A stretch of 64,000 nt of DNA. Source: Sphingobacteriales bacterium 44-15 (GTDB taxonomy: Bacteria > Bacteroidota > Bacteroidia > Chitinophagales > Chitinophagaceae). The number at the start of each line of letters is the position of its first letter. The first letter of the stretch is position 1. Location of the stretch: assembly GCA_001899685.1 (NCBI GenBank), contig MKWG01000045.1, positions 232,331 through 296,330 on the forward strand, in the 5' to 3' direction. Shown one piece after another: positions 38,402 to 46,600 of this stretch. The notes below the pieces were generated by a model. It had not been told where the DNA came from, searched no databases, and worked only from the letters and a program-made list of their open reading frames with translations. Made by a program: the position numbers and the translations under genes.

Positions 38402-38600
38402 CGTTGCCGCTGTTAATCAGAGGCTGCTGGATCACTGAAAGTGCCTCAATGAGATTTTTGGGAAAAGAATAGTTAGCCACTAATGCACGAATATTTAATG
38501 GAAATGGCAAATGTGGTATAGAAAAAATATATTGAACTGTTAAACAGCAACCCCTAATTAAACCAGCAGAAATCATTCCTTTATACATCAATACAAGGTA
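38402..38600. repeat. Degenerate dispersed repeat before the heptose kinase gene
   Basis: The gap holds a diverged copy of the ~90-nt repeat seen at 39733 and 62466 (GAGATTTTTGGGAAAAGAAT near 38453, then GCCACTAATGCACGAATATT near 38476) followed by the tail GGTATAGAAAAAATATATTG found also at 39986 and 57650. No gene was seen. Confidence 0.6.
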
Positions 38601-39590
38601 ATGGGCGACATCACAGCACTTTTCGGGTCTTTTGAGAATATTAAGGTTGGTATTGTAGGGGATGTAATGTTGGATGCTTATATGTGGGGAAAGGTAGACC
38701 GGATCTCTCCTGAAGCGCCTGTTCCCATTGTGGCAGTGCATAAAAAAGAATACCGGATAGGAGGGGCGGGAAATGTAGCATTGAATATATGCTCGCTGGG
38801 AGCAAAGGCTTCCGTGCTTTCAGTAATGGGAGATGATGATGAGGGGCAGTTGCTGAAAAAAATGTTTGAAGACCACCGCATTGATACAGGCTTTTTGCTT
38901 CAAAGCCATAAGCGTATCACTACCCATAAAACAAGGATCATCGCCCGCAACCAGCAGATGATGCGCCTTGACCAGGAGCTGACAGACGACCTCGGCTATG
39001 AGGATGAAAACAGGCTTATTCTTGCCGTACAGCATTACATCGCACAGGAAAAGCCCCAAATAATTATCCTGGAAGATTATAATAAAGGCGTGCTCACAGC
39101 GCTTGTTATCGAAAAGATAATTGACCTGTGCAGGCACAATGGTATCTTAACTGCAGTAGATCCCAAGCGTAAGCATTTCTTCTCTTATCGCGGAGTGGAT
39201 ATTTTTAAGCCCAACCTCAAAGAGGTCACCGACGGGCTGAATATGATGTTTACGGCGGTTGATGAAAAATTATTGACCGAAATTCATAATGCGCTCCACG
39301 AAAAACTGCAGCACCGTATTTCTTTCATAACATTATCCGAGAAAGGTGTTTTTTACCAGCAGCAGCATGAAGCTGCCCTTATTCCTTCGCATATAAGGAA
39401 TATTGCTGACGTAAGCGGCGCCGGCGATACGGTCATCGCGGTAGCATCGCTTGTATATGCCGCCACACAAGAGGCAAAGCTGATGGCTGAAGTTGCCAAT
39501 ATCGCCGGGGGGCTCGTTTGCGAAGAAGTAGGCACAGCGGCTATTAATAAAGAGAAGCTGCTGGCAGAATGCAAAAAATTGCTCACCTGA
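38601..39590 (+). CDS. D-glycero-beta-D-manno-heptose-7-phosphate kinase (RfaE1/HldE N-terminal type)
   Basis: 329 residues of PfkB fold matching the kinase half of HldE: VGIVGDVMLDAYMWGKVDRI, SPEAPVPIVAV, the GGAGNVALNICSLGA block and the catalytic DVSGAGDTVIAVASL. The adenylyltransferase half (RfaE2) is absent, so this species would have it as a separate gene. It phosphorylates heptose-7-phosphate at O1 on the way to ADP-heptose, the LPS inner-core precursor. The gene stands alone between repeat-rich gaps. Confidence 0.92.
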   Translation: MGDITALFGSFENIKVGIVGDVMLDAYMWGKVDRISPEAPVPIVAVHKKEYRIGGAGNVALNICSLGAKASVLSVMGDDDEGQLLKKMFEDHRIDTGFLLQSHKRITTHKTRIIARNQQMMRLDQELTDDLGYEDENRLILAVQHYIAQEKPQIIILEDYNKGVLTALVIEKIIDLCRHNGILTAVDPKRKHFFSYRGVDIFKPNLKEVTDGLNMMFTAVDEKLLTEIHNALHEKLQHRISFITLSEKGVFYQQQHEAALIPSHIRNIADVSGAGDTVIAVASLVYAATQEAKLMAEVANIAGGLVCEEVGTAAINKEKLLAECKKLLT

Positions 39591-40173
39591 TCTTTATCCC
39601 GTATTCTCCTCACTATTCATATTTCAACGGAATATCAAAAAAGCTTCTTCCGCACTGATGACATTTTACCGGGTTTACAGGTATATATGTCAAATACGAT
39701 TGACTTAAAAGGTTGAACCCAAATGTATGAGAGCTGAATAACTGGAGACGCCTCATAGATTTTGGAAAAAGGAGTATATCGCCACTAATGCACGAATATT
39801 TAGTGTGAATTCATAAAAAATCTTAAGAGAATTATCTGTTTTTGAAGTGTAAGATTTGATCTGGCGGCATCATTGCTGCAAGACTTTTGTGAGAATTATT
39901 TAAAAACTGCTGCAGTTATCAGGCACAGAATACATAACACGAATTTGATACACGAATACGCCGCAGGCGCATTCGTGTATTCGTGGCATAGAAAAAATAG
40001 ACGTGGCCGTTAAACAGAAAGCCCTATTTATTTGTGTACACTTAAGTATATCCCTCGCAGGAGCGCGTACATTTTGTATGTAAAAAAATAATGTTGATAT
40101 AGAAAGATAAAAAGATCAACTATAATAACAATATGCTAACAGTCCTGCATGATATTATTGTTGCATAAAATCA
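39591..40173. other. Repeat-filled 580-bp gap
   Basis: No gene seen. It contains a copy of the ~90-nt dispersed repeat (39733-39823) and a hairpin built of CACGAAT words with ATACACGAAT (39948-39957) facing ATTCGTGTAT (39971-39980). The tail TTCGTGGCATAGAAAAAATA (39980-39999) recurs near 57645. Confidence 0.65.
39733..39823. repeat. Copy of ~90-nt dispersed repeat
   Basis: Starts GCTGAATAAC and runs through CCTCATAGATTTT, AAAAAGGAGTATATCGCCAC and TAATGCACGAATAT to AATTCATAAAAAATCT. The stretch at 62466-62557 is nearly the same over its length, and diverged copies are at 62408 and 38418. No coding capacity was seen. Confidence 0.75.
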
Positions 40174-40785
40174 ATGATCATGATGCAGGGTTTAAAGTGT
40201 ACTATAGTTGTTGCATTATTATTTTCTTTTTGCGAAGCGCTCCAGGCCCAGAAATGGGAATATGGCGTAAATGTTGATCTCAATTATTCTTATGTGAATG
40301 GTAAGGGGATGTCTGCAAAAATGAATCTTGGTTACGGGGGAGGTGTGTGGGCTAACTATGCTATTACTAAAAAGTTTAAGTTTCAGCCTGAATTGTCGGG
40401 TGCGCAATATAATTATACAAAAGCCGGCGACTTTGATAAGTACTATAAAAATGATGTAGGCCGGGTTGATGCCGATACTAAAGTGAGGCTGGCATATTTT
40501 AATGTACCGCTGCTTCTGCGTTATGATATATTTCCCATGTTTTCCGTGCTCGCCGGGCCGCAGGCAGGTATCGTTTTTTTTGAAGATGAGAACCTGAGAA
40601 AAGATGGCATTAATGCTTTCAGGCACCCTGAGCTGAGTGCAACCGGGGGCGTCCAGTTTAATTTCGGATCTGCTTCCCTGTACGGACGCTTCAACCAGGG
40701 GCTTTCCAATATCAGTAATATGAGCACAAAATACAACTGGTATTCAAGCCATATCCAATTTGGGCTGGCTGTGAAAATAAAATAA
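40174..40785 (+). CDS. Outer-membrane beta-barrel protein (porin family)
   Basis: 203 residues with a Sec signal (CTIVVALLFSFCEALQA, cut before QKWEYG). The mature part alternates polar and aromatic residues in short strands (YGVNVDLNYSYVNGK, NYAITKKFKFQPELS, VPLLLRYDIFPMFSVLAGPQ, SSHIQFGLAVKIK ending in a barrel strand). This matches the small outer-membrane beta-barrel (OmpA/PorT-like) group common in Bacteroidota. Ligand unknown. It lies alone, with a ~580-bp repeat-filled gap upstream. Confidence 0.85.
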   Translation: MIMMQGLKCTIVVALLFSFCEALQAQKWEYGVNVDLNYSYVNGKGMSAKMNLGYGGGVWANYAITKKFKFQPELSGAQYNYTKAGDFDKYYKNDVGRVDADTKVRLAYFNVPLLLRYDIFPMFSVLAGPQAGIVFFEDENLRKDGINAFRHPELSATGGVQFNFGSASLYGRFNQGLSNISNMSTKYNWYSSHIQFGLAVKIK

Positions 40786-41051
40786 AGCTGAGCCAGGCTC
40801 TTTTCTCCTTACAGGGTATATTTTTTCTCCGGGAAATAAATGCTGCCGGGAATGGTTCCGGTAAACCTGCGGATACGATTGTTCATCCTGTACTATCCTG
40901 CCATAAAAGTATCCGGGAAGAATTAAAAGGATATGTGTGAATTATCCTGAACAAAATCTTTGCGCTCTTTAATCTAAAGCGGATATTTTTATTATATTTC
41001 CAGAATGTTTTATAAGAACATATTCCTTTAACCATCTAAACTAATATTTTA

Positions 41052-42284
41052 ATGAACGAAAACGTTAACAAGTCGGTCCTGTTTAACGGTAGCTGCTTCG
41101 CCCTGATCACGACTGCTTTTACCTTCTCCATAAGAGCGGGTATACTGCCACAGGTAGGAGAAAGTTTCGGACTCTCCGCCGAACAACTGGGTTTTATCAA
41201 CCTGATGTTCTTTTTAGGTTTTCCTATTTCCATGATCCTCGGAGGACTGTTGTATTATAAGATCGGTCCCAAGCTGATCATGCAGATCGCTTTTGTGATG
41301 CACACCATTGGCATCTTAACCACCATTTTCGCCGGTAGTTATGCCATCCTGCTTGTCTCTACCTTATTTATTGGCTTTGGTAACGGTTGTACGGAAGCGG
41401 CATGTAATCCTATGATCGCGGATATGTATTCGGGTGATAAAATGAGCAAGATGCTTAACAGGTTCCACATGTGGTTCCCCGGCGGCATTGTGATCGGCAG
41501 CCTTATCTCCAAGTATATGACTGATCATAACATGAGCTGGCAGGCGCAAATGTGGATTACCATGGTGCCTACGATAATCTATGCTATTTTGTTTTTCGGA
41601 AAAATATTTCCCAAGCCAAAGGTTCAGGGGTCTACTTCCCTGGCTGAGAACCTGAAAGCTATGGCTACGCCTACGTACATTTTCCTCTTTGTATGTATGT
41701 CGCTTACCGCCATTTCGGAATTTGGACCACAGCAATGGGTGGGGCTGATCATGAGCAAAAGCGGGGCAAGCCCGATGCTCATTCTTGCCCTGGTTACCGG
41801 GCTGATGGCAGTGGGAAGGTTTTTCGGAGGTCCCGTTACCCATACTCTGGGACAGACGGGTGTGTTACTGATGGGGGCGATCTTTGCCGCTATCGGCATT
41901 TATCTTTTCAGCACGGTTACCGGTACTATGGCTTATATAGCGGCAATATTTTTTGCTATAGGCGTTTGCTTTTTCTGGCCTACCATGGTGGGTGCGGTAG
42001 CGCAACGGGTTCCTTTAAGCGGCGCCCTGGGGATGTCCATTATCGGTGGTATAGGGATGTTCTCTACAGCGATATGGCAGCCTATTATCGGTGGCTGGAT
42101 TGACAAAGACAAGGCGGTAGTTGCAGCTACAGGATTAACCGGCGACCAGTTGGACCTGGTTGCGGGTCAGGCTACCCTTGCCAAAATGGTTGCCTTTCCG
42201 GGTATACTGATCGTATTGTTCATTATATTTTTCTTCTGGCAAAAAAATATCAAGGCTGCAGGTGCACCTGCAGCGGCACATTGA
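41052..42284 (+). CDS. MFS transporter
   Basis: 410 residues with about twelve transmembrane helices. The family signature between helices 2 and 3 is GGLLYYKIGPKLIM, and helix 4 region GFGNGCTEAACNPMIADMYS resembles the FucP/GlcP-like branch, where ETAANP is usual. It would couple uptake of a sugar or small polar solute to protons. There is no adjacent catabolic gene that reveals the substrate. An excellent 15-bp hairpin follows its stop. Confidence 0.88.
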   Translation: MNENVNKSVLFNGSCFALITTAFTFSIRAGILPQVGESFGLSAEQLGFINLMFFLGFPISMILGGLLYYKIGPKLIMQIAFVMHTIGILTTIFAGSYAILLVSTLFIGFGNGCTEAACNPMIADMYSGDKMSKMLNRFHMWFPGGIVIGSLISKYMTDHNMSWQAQMWITMVPTIIYAILFFGKIFPKPKVQGSTSLAENLKAMATPTYIFLFVCMSLTAISEFGPQQWVGLIMSKSGASPMLILALVTGLMAVGRFFGGPVTHTLGQTGVLLMGAIFAAIGIYLFSTVTGTMAYIAAIFFAIGVCFFWPTMVGAVAQRVPLSGALGMSIIGGIGMFSTAIWQPIIGGWIDKDKAVVAATGLTGDQLDLVAGQATLAKMVAFPGILIVLFIIFFFWQKNIKAAGAPAAAH

Positions 42285-42301
42285 TATCATATACAGATCT
42301 G

Positions 42302-42344
42302 ATAATAAGAAGAGGTTGCCAGTGAGGTGACCTCTTCTTATTAT
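42302..42344. terminator. Hairpin terminator after the MFS gene
   Basis: ATAATAAGAAGAGGT (42302-42316) and ACCTCTTCTTATTAT (42330-42344) pair over 15 bp without mismatch around a 13-nt loop, 17 bp after the stop. Its T-rich right arm could support termination, although the T tract is broken. Confidence 0.75.
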
Positions 42345-42558
42345 GTGCCAGGGGAAATCACAAAGAAAGGATAAGGGTAGCTCCTACGGCACAAAGGCTT
42401 TTTTTGCAATCATTTCTACAAATCTACAAACGGGTAGCTGGTCTGAGGCTATGATCACACATTTTGTAAGCCTTCCTTAATTGATGTGCCCGGGTTCCGA
42501 TACATTTACAATATTTAAGACTTATTAAGGATCGGGGATTTTGCCTAAATTGCATAGT

Positions 42559-42794
42559 ATGCCAACGCTATTGTTACTGAATGGTTTTAGATTCTTTTTT
42601 TATAGTAATGAGAATGATGAACCTATTCATGTGCATGTAATCAAGGGAAATGCTAAAGGTAAAATATGGCTGGACCCCGAAATTCTAATAGCTTATCTAC
42701 ATGGATTTAGTAGTAGGAAGAAAGTTTTATCATACAAATAGTGAATGACTATACTGAAATCTTTAAACAAAAATGGAATGAATACTTCGCTTAA
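42559..42794 (+). pseudogene. DUF4160 protein gene with a frameshift
   Basis: From ATG 42559 the frame reads MPTLLLLNGFRFFFYSNEND then EPIHVHVIKGNAKGKIWL, a typical DUF4160 start, but it hits TAG at 42739 after LHGFSSRKKVLSYK. One base missing around 42715-42720 restores the family's C terminus: the -1 frame gives EESFIIQIVNDYTEIFKQ then KWNEYFA and a stop at 42792-42794. The full product would be 78-79 residues, the family norm. DUF4160 genes normally precede DUF2442 genes, as here. The pair is often treated as a toxin-antitoxin-like module, but a function is not proven. A programmed -1 shift is less likely because no classical slippery heptamer is seen. Confidence 0.8.
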
Positions 42795-43095
42795 TAAATA
42801 TGATGCTATTGAAAAGATTATCTTCGATACCAATCTGCGTATTCAAAATGTGGAGGTAAAGCCTGAAGTAAACAAGCTGCTTATTTTTTTAAGCACGAAA
42901 CAGTTACTTGTACTTCCTCTTTCATTATACAAAACACTTGCTGGAGCTGATAATGCATCAGTCCTGCAATTTGAACTTATTGCAGACGGCACAGGTATTC
43001 ACTGGCCAATACTGGATGAAGACTTAAGCTTAAAAGGCTTTCTTAAAGAAACACTACAACAATTGATAACCGAGAAACAGGTAATTATTACCTGA
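42778..43095 (+). CDS. DUF2442 domain-containing protein
   Basis: 105 residues from ATG 42778 (MNTSLNKYDAIEKI). An upstream in-frame start at 42745 is possible but sits inside the DUF4160 end. The DUF2442 core is visible: FDTNLRIQNVEVKPEVNKLL, FLSTKQLLVLPLSLYKTLAG and GTGIHWPILDEDLSLKGFL. It overlaps the restored DUF4160 C terminus by 17 nt, the classical coupling of this gene pair. It looks intact although its partner is broken. Confidence 0.82.
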   Translation: MNTSLNKYDAIEKIIFDTNLRIQNVEVKPEVNKLLIFLSTKQLLVLPLSLYKTLAGADNASVLQFELIADGTGIHWPILDEDLSLKGFLKETLQQLITEKQVIIT

Positions 43096-43816
43096 ATTTC
43101 CATTTCCGCAACTGCTGTAAAAAAGCCTTCATATCCTTAGGGAGAGGAGATTCAATAATATGTTGCTGTTTTTGCAGGTCGGTAAAGACCAGCTTTTCGG
43201 CATGTAAGGCCAGGCGGTGAAATAAAGGTCTTTCCTCTTCTTCTTTTTTGGAGAGATTAAAATTCTTTTTGATAGAAGACAGCATCACAGGCTCGCCGTT
43301 ACCATATATTGCATCACATACTATGGGGTGCCCGATATGCTTCATGTGCACACGGATCTGGTGTGTTCTGCCGGTATGAATACGGAATTGCATCACTGAA
43401 TAATTCCCGAATGTTTCTACCAGGCGGTAGTCCGTGAGCGCAGGCTTTCCTTTTTTATTAGTGACCATTATCCCTTTTTTCACCGGGTGTTCCATCATGG
43501 CGGCATCTACTGACCCGCTTTCCTGCGGGGGGATGCCATGCACTATACCGCTGTAATATTTTTCTACTTCCCTGCTTTCAAATAATCCCGACAGGAACTT
43601 ATGGGCATCTGCATTTTTGGCAAATACGATCACGCCGCTTGTATCTTTATCAAGCCGGTGCACGGTGTAGATCTCGCCATGCTGCCGCTTTAATATTTCT
43701 TTCAGCGAGACCTCATTTCCGGCTCTGTCGGGAACAGATAACAACCCGGAAGGCTTATTTATCGCAATAAAATCATTGTTCTCCTCAAGTATGTCGGTTT
43801 TTAGTCTTTGCAACAT
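43088..43816 (-). CDS. RluA family pseudouridine synthase
   Basis: 242 residues. The catalytic Asp is in HRLDKDTSGVIVFAK (about residue 55), and the family blocks NDFIAINKPSGLLSVPD, FRIHTGRTHQIRVHMKHIGH and PIVCDAIYGNGEP are present. It isomerises uridines in rRNA or tRNA; the site cannot be told from sequence. No S4 domain is visible. The RluB-like gene ends 1 bp upstream, so the two synthases share an operon. It converges with DUF2442, and the two stops overlap by a few bases. Confidence 0.92.
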   Translation of the reverse strand: MLQRLKTDILEENNDFIAINKPSGLLSVPDRAGNEVSLKEILKRQHGEIYTVHRLDKDTSGVIVFAKNADAHKFLSGLFESREVEKYYSGIVHGIPPQESGSVDAAMMEHPVKKGIMVTNKKGKPALTDYRLVETFGNYSVMQFRIHTGRTHQIRVHMKHIGHPIVCDAIYGNGEPVMLSSIKKNFNLSKKEEEERPLFHRLALHAEKLVFTDLQKQQHIIESPLPKDMKAFLQQLRKWKFR

Positions 43817-43817
43817 C

Positions 43818-45002
43818 TCAGGCGGGTTTTTTGTTGCGGAAAGAAGTATTCAGGTGCTTGAGCAGGCGTATTTCTTTCTCGGTAAGAAAGCGCCATTTGC
43901 CCCGGTCCACGTTTTTCTTGGTAAAGATGCCATACATTACCCGGTCGAGGTTTTTCACTTTAAAGCCCATGTGCTCAAAAATACGCCGTACGATACGGTT
44001 GCGCCCGCTGTGGATCTCAATGCCTATGACGCTTTTATCTTTGACATCGGCATACGCTACGGCATCGGGCTGGATAAACCCGTCTTCAAGAGTAATGCCT
44101 GATGCAATGGTATCTAACTGTTGTTTGGTCACGGGCTGGTCTACCTTTACCTCATATATTTTTTTTACTTCGTATTTGGGATGAGTAAGCCGCTGTGCAA
44201 GCTCGCCATCATTGGTGAGCAGCATCACTCCCGTGGTATTCCTGTCCAGCCTTCCTACGGGAAACACTCTTTCCGGGGTAGCTTTTTTAATTAAGTCCAT
44301 TACTGTTTTTCTTCCTTCGGGATCATCGGTAGTGGTAATATAGTCTTTGGGCTTATTCAGCAGTATATATACCAGGTTTTTCTGCAGCGATATTTTTTTG
44401 CCGTTCAGCTTTACTACATCTTCCTCGCTTACCCTGAAAGGAGGATCCGTAATAAGCTTTCCATTCACCGTTACCTTGCCTGCTTTCACCAGGTCTGCAG
44501 CTTCCCTCCGGCCACATACGCCACTCCAGGAAATGAATTTGTTGAGGGGTAAGTCGGGGGTTTGAGATTTGAGATTTGAGGTTAGAGGTTGTCCGGATGC
44601 AGCTCCCGAACGCTGACGGCTGATTGCTGACGGCTGACCGCTGCCGGCTGATTGCTGCCGGTTGACCGCCGGTTTCCGGCTGCTGGTTTCCGGCTGCTGT
44701 TTCCGAACTGCCGGTCGTTGTCCATTGGCTGATGCCCTTCCACCGCTGCCGGCTGCCGGCTGCCGGCTCACCGCTGACCGCTCACTGCCGGCTGCTCGCT
44801 GCTGACCGCTGATAGCTGACCGCTCATTGCTCACCGCTGACCGCCCACCACTCTTCCGCTTCTCCGCGGCCAGGCGCTTCTGCTCGTCGAACCATGCATT
44901 TTTTTCGGCGCGTGCTTTTCTTTTCTCCTGGCGGATGCGCTCTTTTTTCTTTGCGCCGCTTTCCGGTTTATTAATGAACTTTTCGAAAGGTTTTTTGCTC
45001 AT
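43818..45002 (-). CDS. RsuA/RluB-type pseudouridine synthase with a long low-complexity N-terminal linker
   Basis: 394 residues from ATG 45002 (MSKKPFEKFINK); a start 36 nt earlier would translate the end region of the broken toxin gene. Residues 1-50 are basic (KKKERIRQEKRKARAEK). Residues ~51-152 are a low-complexity linker of Ser/Ala/Arg/Gln words (SAVSNERSAISG, SAVSRQPAAGS, SAISRQRSG), then an S4 RNA-binding domain (LNKFISWSGVCGRREAADLV) and the catalytic core with Asp in VGRLDRNTTGVMLL. The linker DNA (44547-44852) is made of GCTGACCGCTGATAGC-type words. It shares an operon with the RluA gene. Confidence 0.9.
   Translation of the reverse strand: MSKKPFEKFINKPESGAKKKERIRQEKRKARAEKNAWFDEQKRLAAEKRKSGGRSAVSNERSAISGQQRAAGSERSAVSRQPAAGSGGRASANGQRPAVRKQQPETSSRKPAVNRQQSAGSGQPSAISRQRSGAASGQPLTSNLKSQTPDLPLNKFISWSGVCGRREAADLVKAGKVTVNGKLITDPPFRVSEEDVVKLNGKKISLQKNLVYILLNKPKDYITTTDDPEGRKTVMDLIKKATPERVFPVGRLDRNTTGVMLLTNDGELAQRLTHPKYEVKKIYEVKVDQPVTKQQLDTIASGITLEDGFIQPDAVAYADVKDKSVIGIEIHSGRNRIVRRIFEHMGFKVKNLDRVMYGIFTKKNVDRGKWRFLTEKEIRLLKHLNTSFRNKKPA
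44547..44852. repeat. Word repeats inside the RluB-like gene
   Basis: On the plus strand the region is a run of degenerate GCTGAC, GCTGCCG, GCTGATTG and CCGGCTG words, ending in GAGATTTGAGATTTGAGGTT. The copies vary in length and spelling but the frame stays open in the minus-strand gene. Both word types look like intergenic repeat words rather than a structured domain. Confidence 0.75.
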
Positions 45003-45034
45003 AAAAGTCTGATTAGGGATAGTACGAAAAATTA

Positions 45035-45223
45035 TCAAAGGGCGTTAGAATGTTGGAGTTCCAGCTTATTTAAAGACACCTTAATTGTTAACTCCCAGAG
45101 CGAAGCAATGCTTAAATAACACCTGTTATTAATATTCTCAATTTTATCTTTTGCCCGGAGACTAAGCTCCGGGGAATTTTCTGCAAACCACAAAAATGAG
45201 TGTGTATCTAATAATAGATCCAT
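45035..45223 (-). pseudogene. Truncated PIN-domain (VapC-type) toxin
   Basis: 62 residues (MDLLLDTHSFLWFAENSPEL ... IASLWELTIKV). The first acidic residue (DTHSFLW) and the second-site Glu (SLWELTIK) are in place, but the family's C-terminal half of ~65 residues, with the DRxLxAQA-type helix and the final Asp, is absent. The frame stops 32 bp before the RluB-like start, so a deletion probably removed the rest. It shares a one-base TAATG overlap with the antitoxin gene, as intact VapBC operons do. A stub of this size should be inactive. Confidence 0.8.
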
Positions 45224-45426
45224 TATTGATATGCTTTGAAATCTTCCAATGGATCATCAAAACCTTCTTTTATAGTAAACATATTTTTAGCAAAGCCTGC
45301 TTTCCGGGCTTTCACTATACCGGAAGGTTCTTTTACTTTTTGATTTAAAAAATCAATAAAATCTTCTACCTCTTTCCGGAGATCTTCCGGGAGCGACTGA
45401 ATTTTTTTAATCAGATCACTGTTCAT
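45223..45426 (-). CDS. DUF2281-type antitoxin of a VapBC-like pair
   Basis: 67 residues: MNSDLIKKIQSLPEDLRKEV and FIDFLNQKVKEP form the helical N-terminal half, and FTIKEGFDDPLEDFKAYQ is the family's conserved end that wraps the toxin. It appears intact. Its stop overlaps the ATG of the truncated toxin, so it now would have no functional partner at this locus. Confidence 0.82.
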   Translation of the reverse strand: MNSDLIKKIQSLPEDLRKEVEDFIDFLNQKVKEPSGIVKARKAGFAKNMFTIKEGFDDPLEDFKAYQ

Positions 45427-45456
45427 AACTGCCTCTTTTTATAAAAGTAGTAAAAT

Positions 45457-46518
45457 TCAATGAGTATCCTTGTTTGCCAGCTGTCCGCAGGCGGCATCAA
45501 TATCCTTGCCCCGGCTCCGGCGCAGCCTTGCATTTACATGATGCTTATCAAGGTATTCCATAAATCTTTCCGTAGTAGCCTCATCCGGCTTTGAGAAAGA
45601 TGCCAGCGCTATCGGGTTATATTCAATGATATTTACCAGGTCGGCGGGTATCTGGCGATACAGCTTTACCAGCTCATCCGCATCTTTTAAGGTGTCGTTG
45701 AAATCCCTGAACAGGATATATTCAAGCGTGATCTCATTATGTGTTTTCCGGTAAAAATAATTGAGCGCATCTACCAGCGATTGAATATCATTGGTATTGT
45801 TGATCGGCATGATCTCATGCCGTTTTTTGTCGTTGGCGGCATGAAGTGAAAGCGCCAGCTTGAATTTTACTTCATCATCCCCCAGTTGCCTGATCATTTT
45901 TGCCACTCCTGCGGTAGATACGGTAATGCGTTTGGGGCTCATTCCCAGTCCGTCAGGAGAAGTGATGCGCTCTATTGCTTTTAATACATTTTTATAGTTC
46001 AGCAAGGGCTCGCCCATGCCCATGAATACGATATTGCTCAGCTTTTGCTGGTAGGTATTTTCTGCCTGTCGAAAGATATGCACCACCTCGTCGTATATTT
46101 CATCATAATGGAGATTGCGTTTGCGATCCATATAGCCGGTAGCGCAAAACTTGCAGCTCAGGCTGCAGCCGATCTGCGAGGAGACACAGGCGGTCTGCCG
46201 CGATTCGGTGGGTATCAATACTCCTTCCACAAGATGACCGTCAAAAGTTTTAAAACGGCTTTTAATAGTGCCGTCGGCAGAATACTGGGCGGTGTCAACG
46301 GTAAGCGCCGGAAGCTCAAAATCTGCTGAAAGCTTTGTTCTCAACGCTTTGCTCAGGTTGGTCATGGCATCAAAGCTGTGGGCATGCTTTTGCCACAGCC
46401 ATTCGTATACCTGCATGGCCCTGAACTTTTTATCGCCTGAATTCTCGAAATACTCCTGCAATTCGGGCAGGCTTAAGTGCCTGATATTTCTCTTCTTTGC
46501 TTCCTGCATTGCCTGCAA
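45457..46518 (-). CDS. rlmN: 23S rRNA (adenine-C2)-methyltransferase RlmN
   Basis: 353 residues. The radical-SAM cluster motif is IGCSLSCKFCATGYMDRKRN (CxxxCxxC), preceded by VLIPTESRQTACVSSQIG; the dual-methylation Cys at the C-terminal side is in KDIDAACGQL. KRITVSTAGV and KLALSLHAAND are further family blocks. It methylates A2503 in 23S rRNA and A37 in tRNAs. Either Met1 or Met4 may be the start (46518 or 46509). It lies just downstream of the sterol-desaturase gene with a word-repeat arm between. Confidence 0.95.
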   Translation of the reverse strand: MQAMQEAKKRNIRHLSLPELQEYFENSGDKKFRAMQVYEWLWQKHAHSFDAMTNLSKALRTKLSADFELPALTVDTAQYSADGTIKSRFKTFDGHLVEGVLIPTESRQTACVSSQIGCSLSCKFCATGYMDRKRNLHYDEIYDEVVHIFRQAENTYQQKLSNIVFMGMGEPLLNYKNVLKAIERITSPDGLGMSPKRITVSTAGVAKMIRQLGDDEVKFKLALSLHAANDKKRHEIMPINNTNDIQSLVDALNYFYRKTHNEITLEYILFRDFNDTLKDADELVKLYRQIPADLVNIIEYNPIALASFSKPDEATTERFMEYLDKHHVNARLRRSRGKDIDAACGQLANKDTH

Positions 46519-46559
46519 AGATACACAAAGGACAGCGGTGAAAAGAAAGTATATACTTA

Positions 46560-46600
46560 CTCCTTATCTCTCACCACTCACCACTTACCTCTTACCACTT
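46560..46600. repeat. Single repeat arm of CTTACCACTTA words
   Basis: The run CTCACCACTCACCACTTACC then TCTTACCACTTA between RlmN and the sterol desaturase repeats one arm of the word family seen at 1954-1990 and 54516. No opposite arm is close by. Confidence 0.55.

Noticed and set aside
42541-42558. TTG start 18 nt upstream for the DUF4160 gene
   Set aside because: The family begins at the ATG at 42559 (MPTLLLLNGFRFFF); the extra residues add nothing conserved.
42715-42742. Programmed -1 frameshift in DUF4160
   Set aside because: No X-XXY-YYZ slippery heptamer is present; a one-base loss is the simpler reading, though not excluded.
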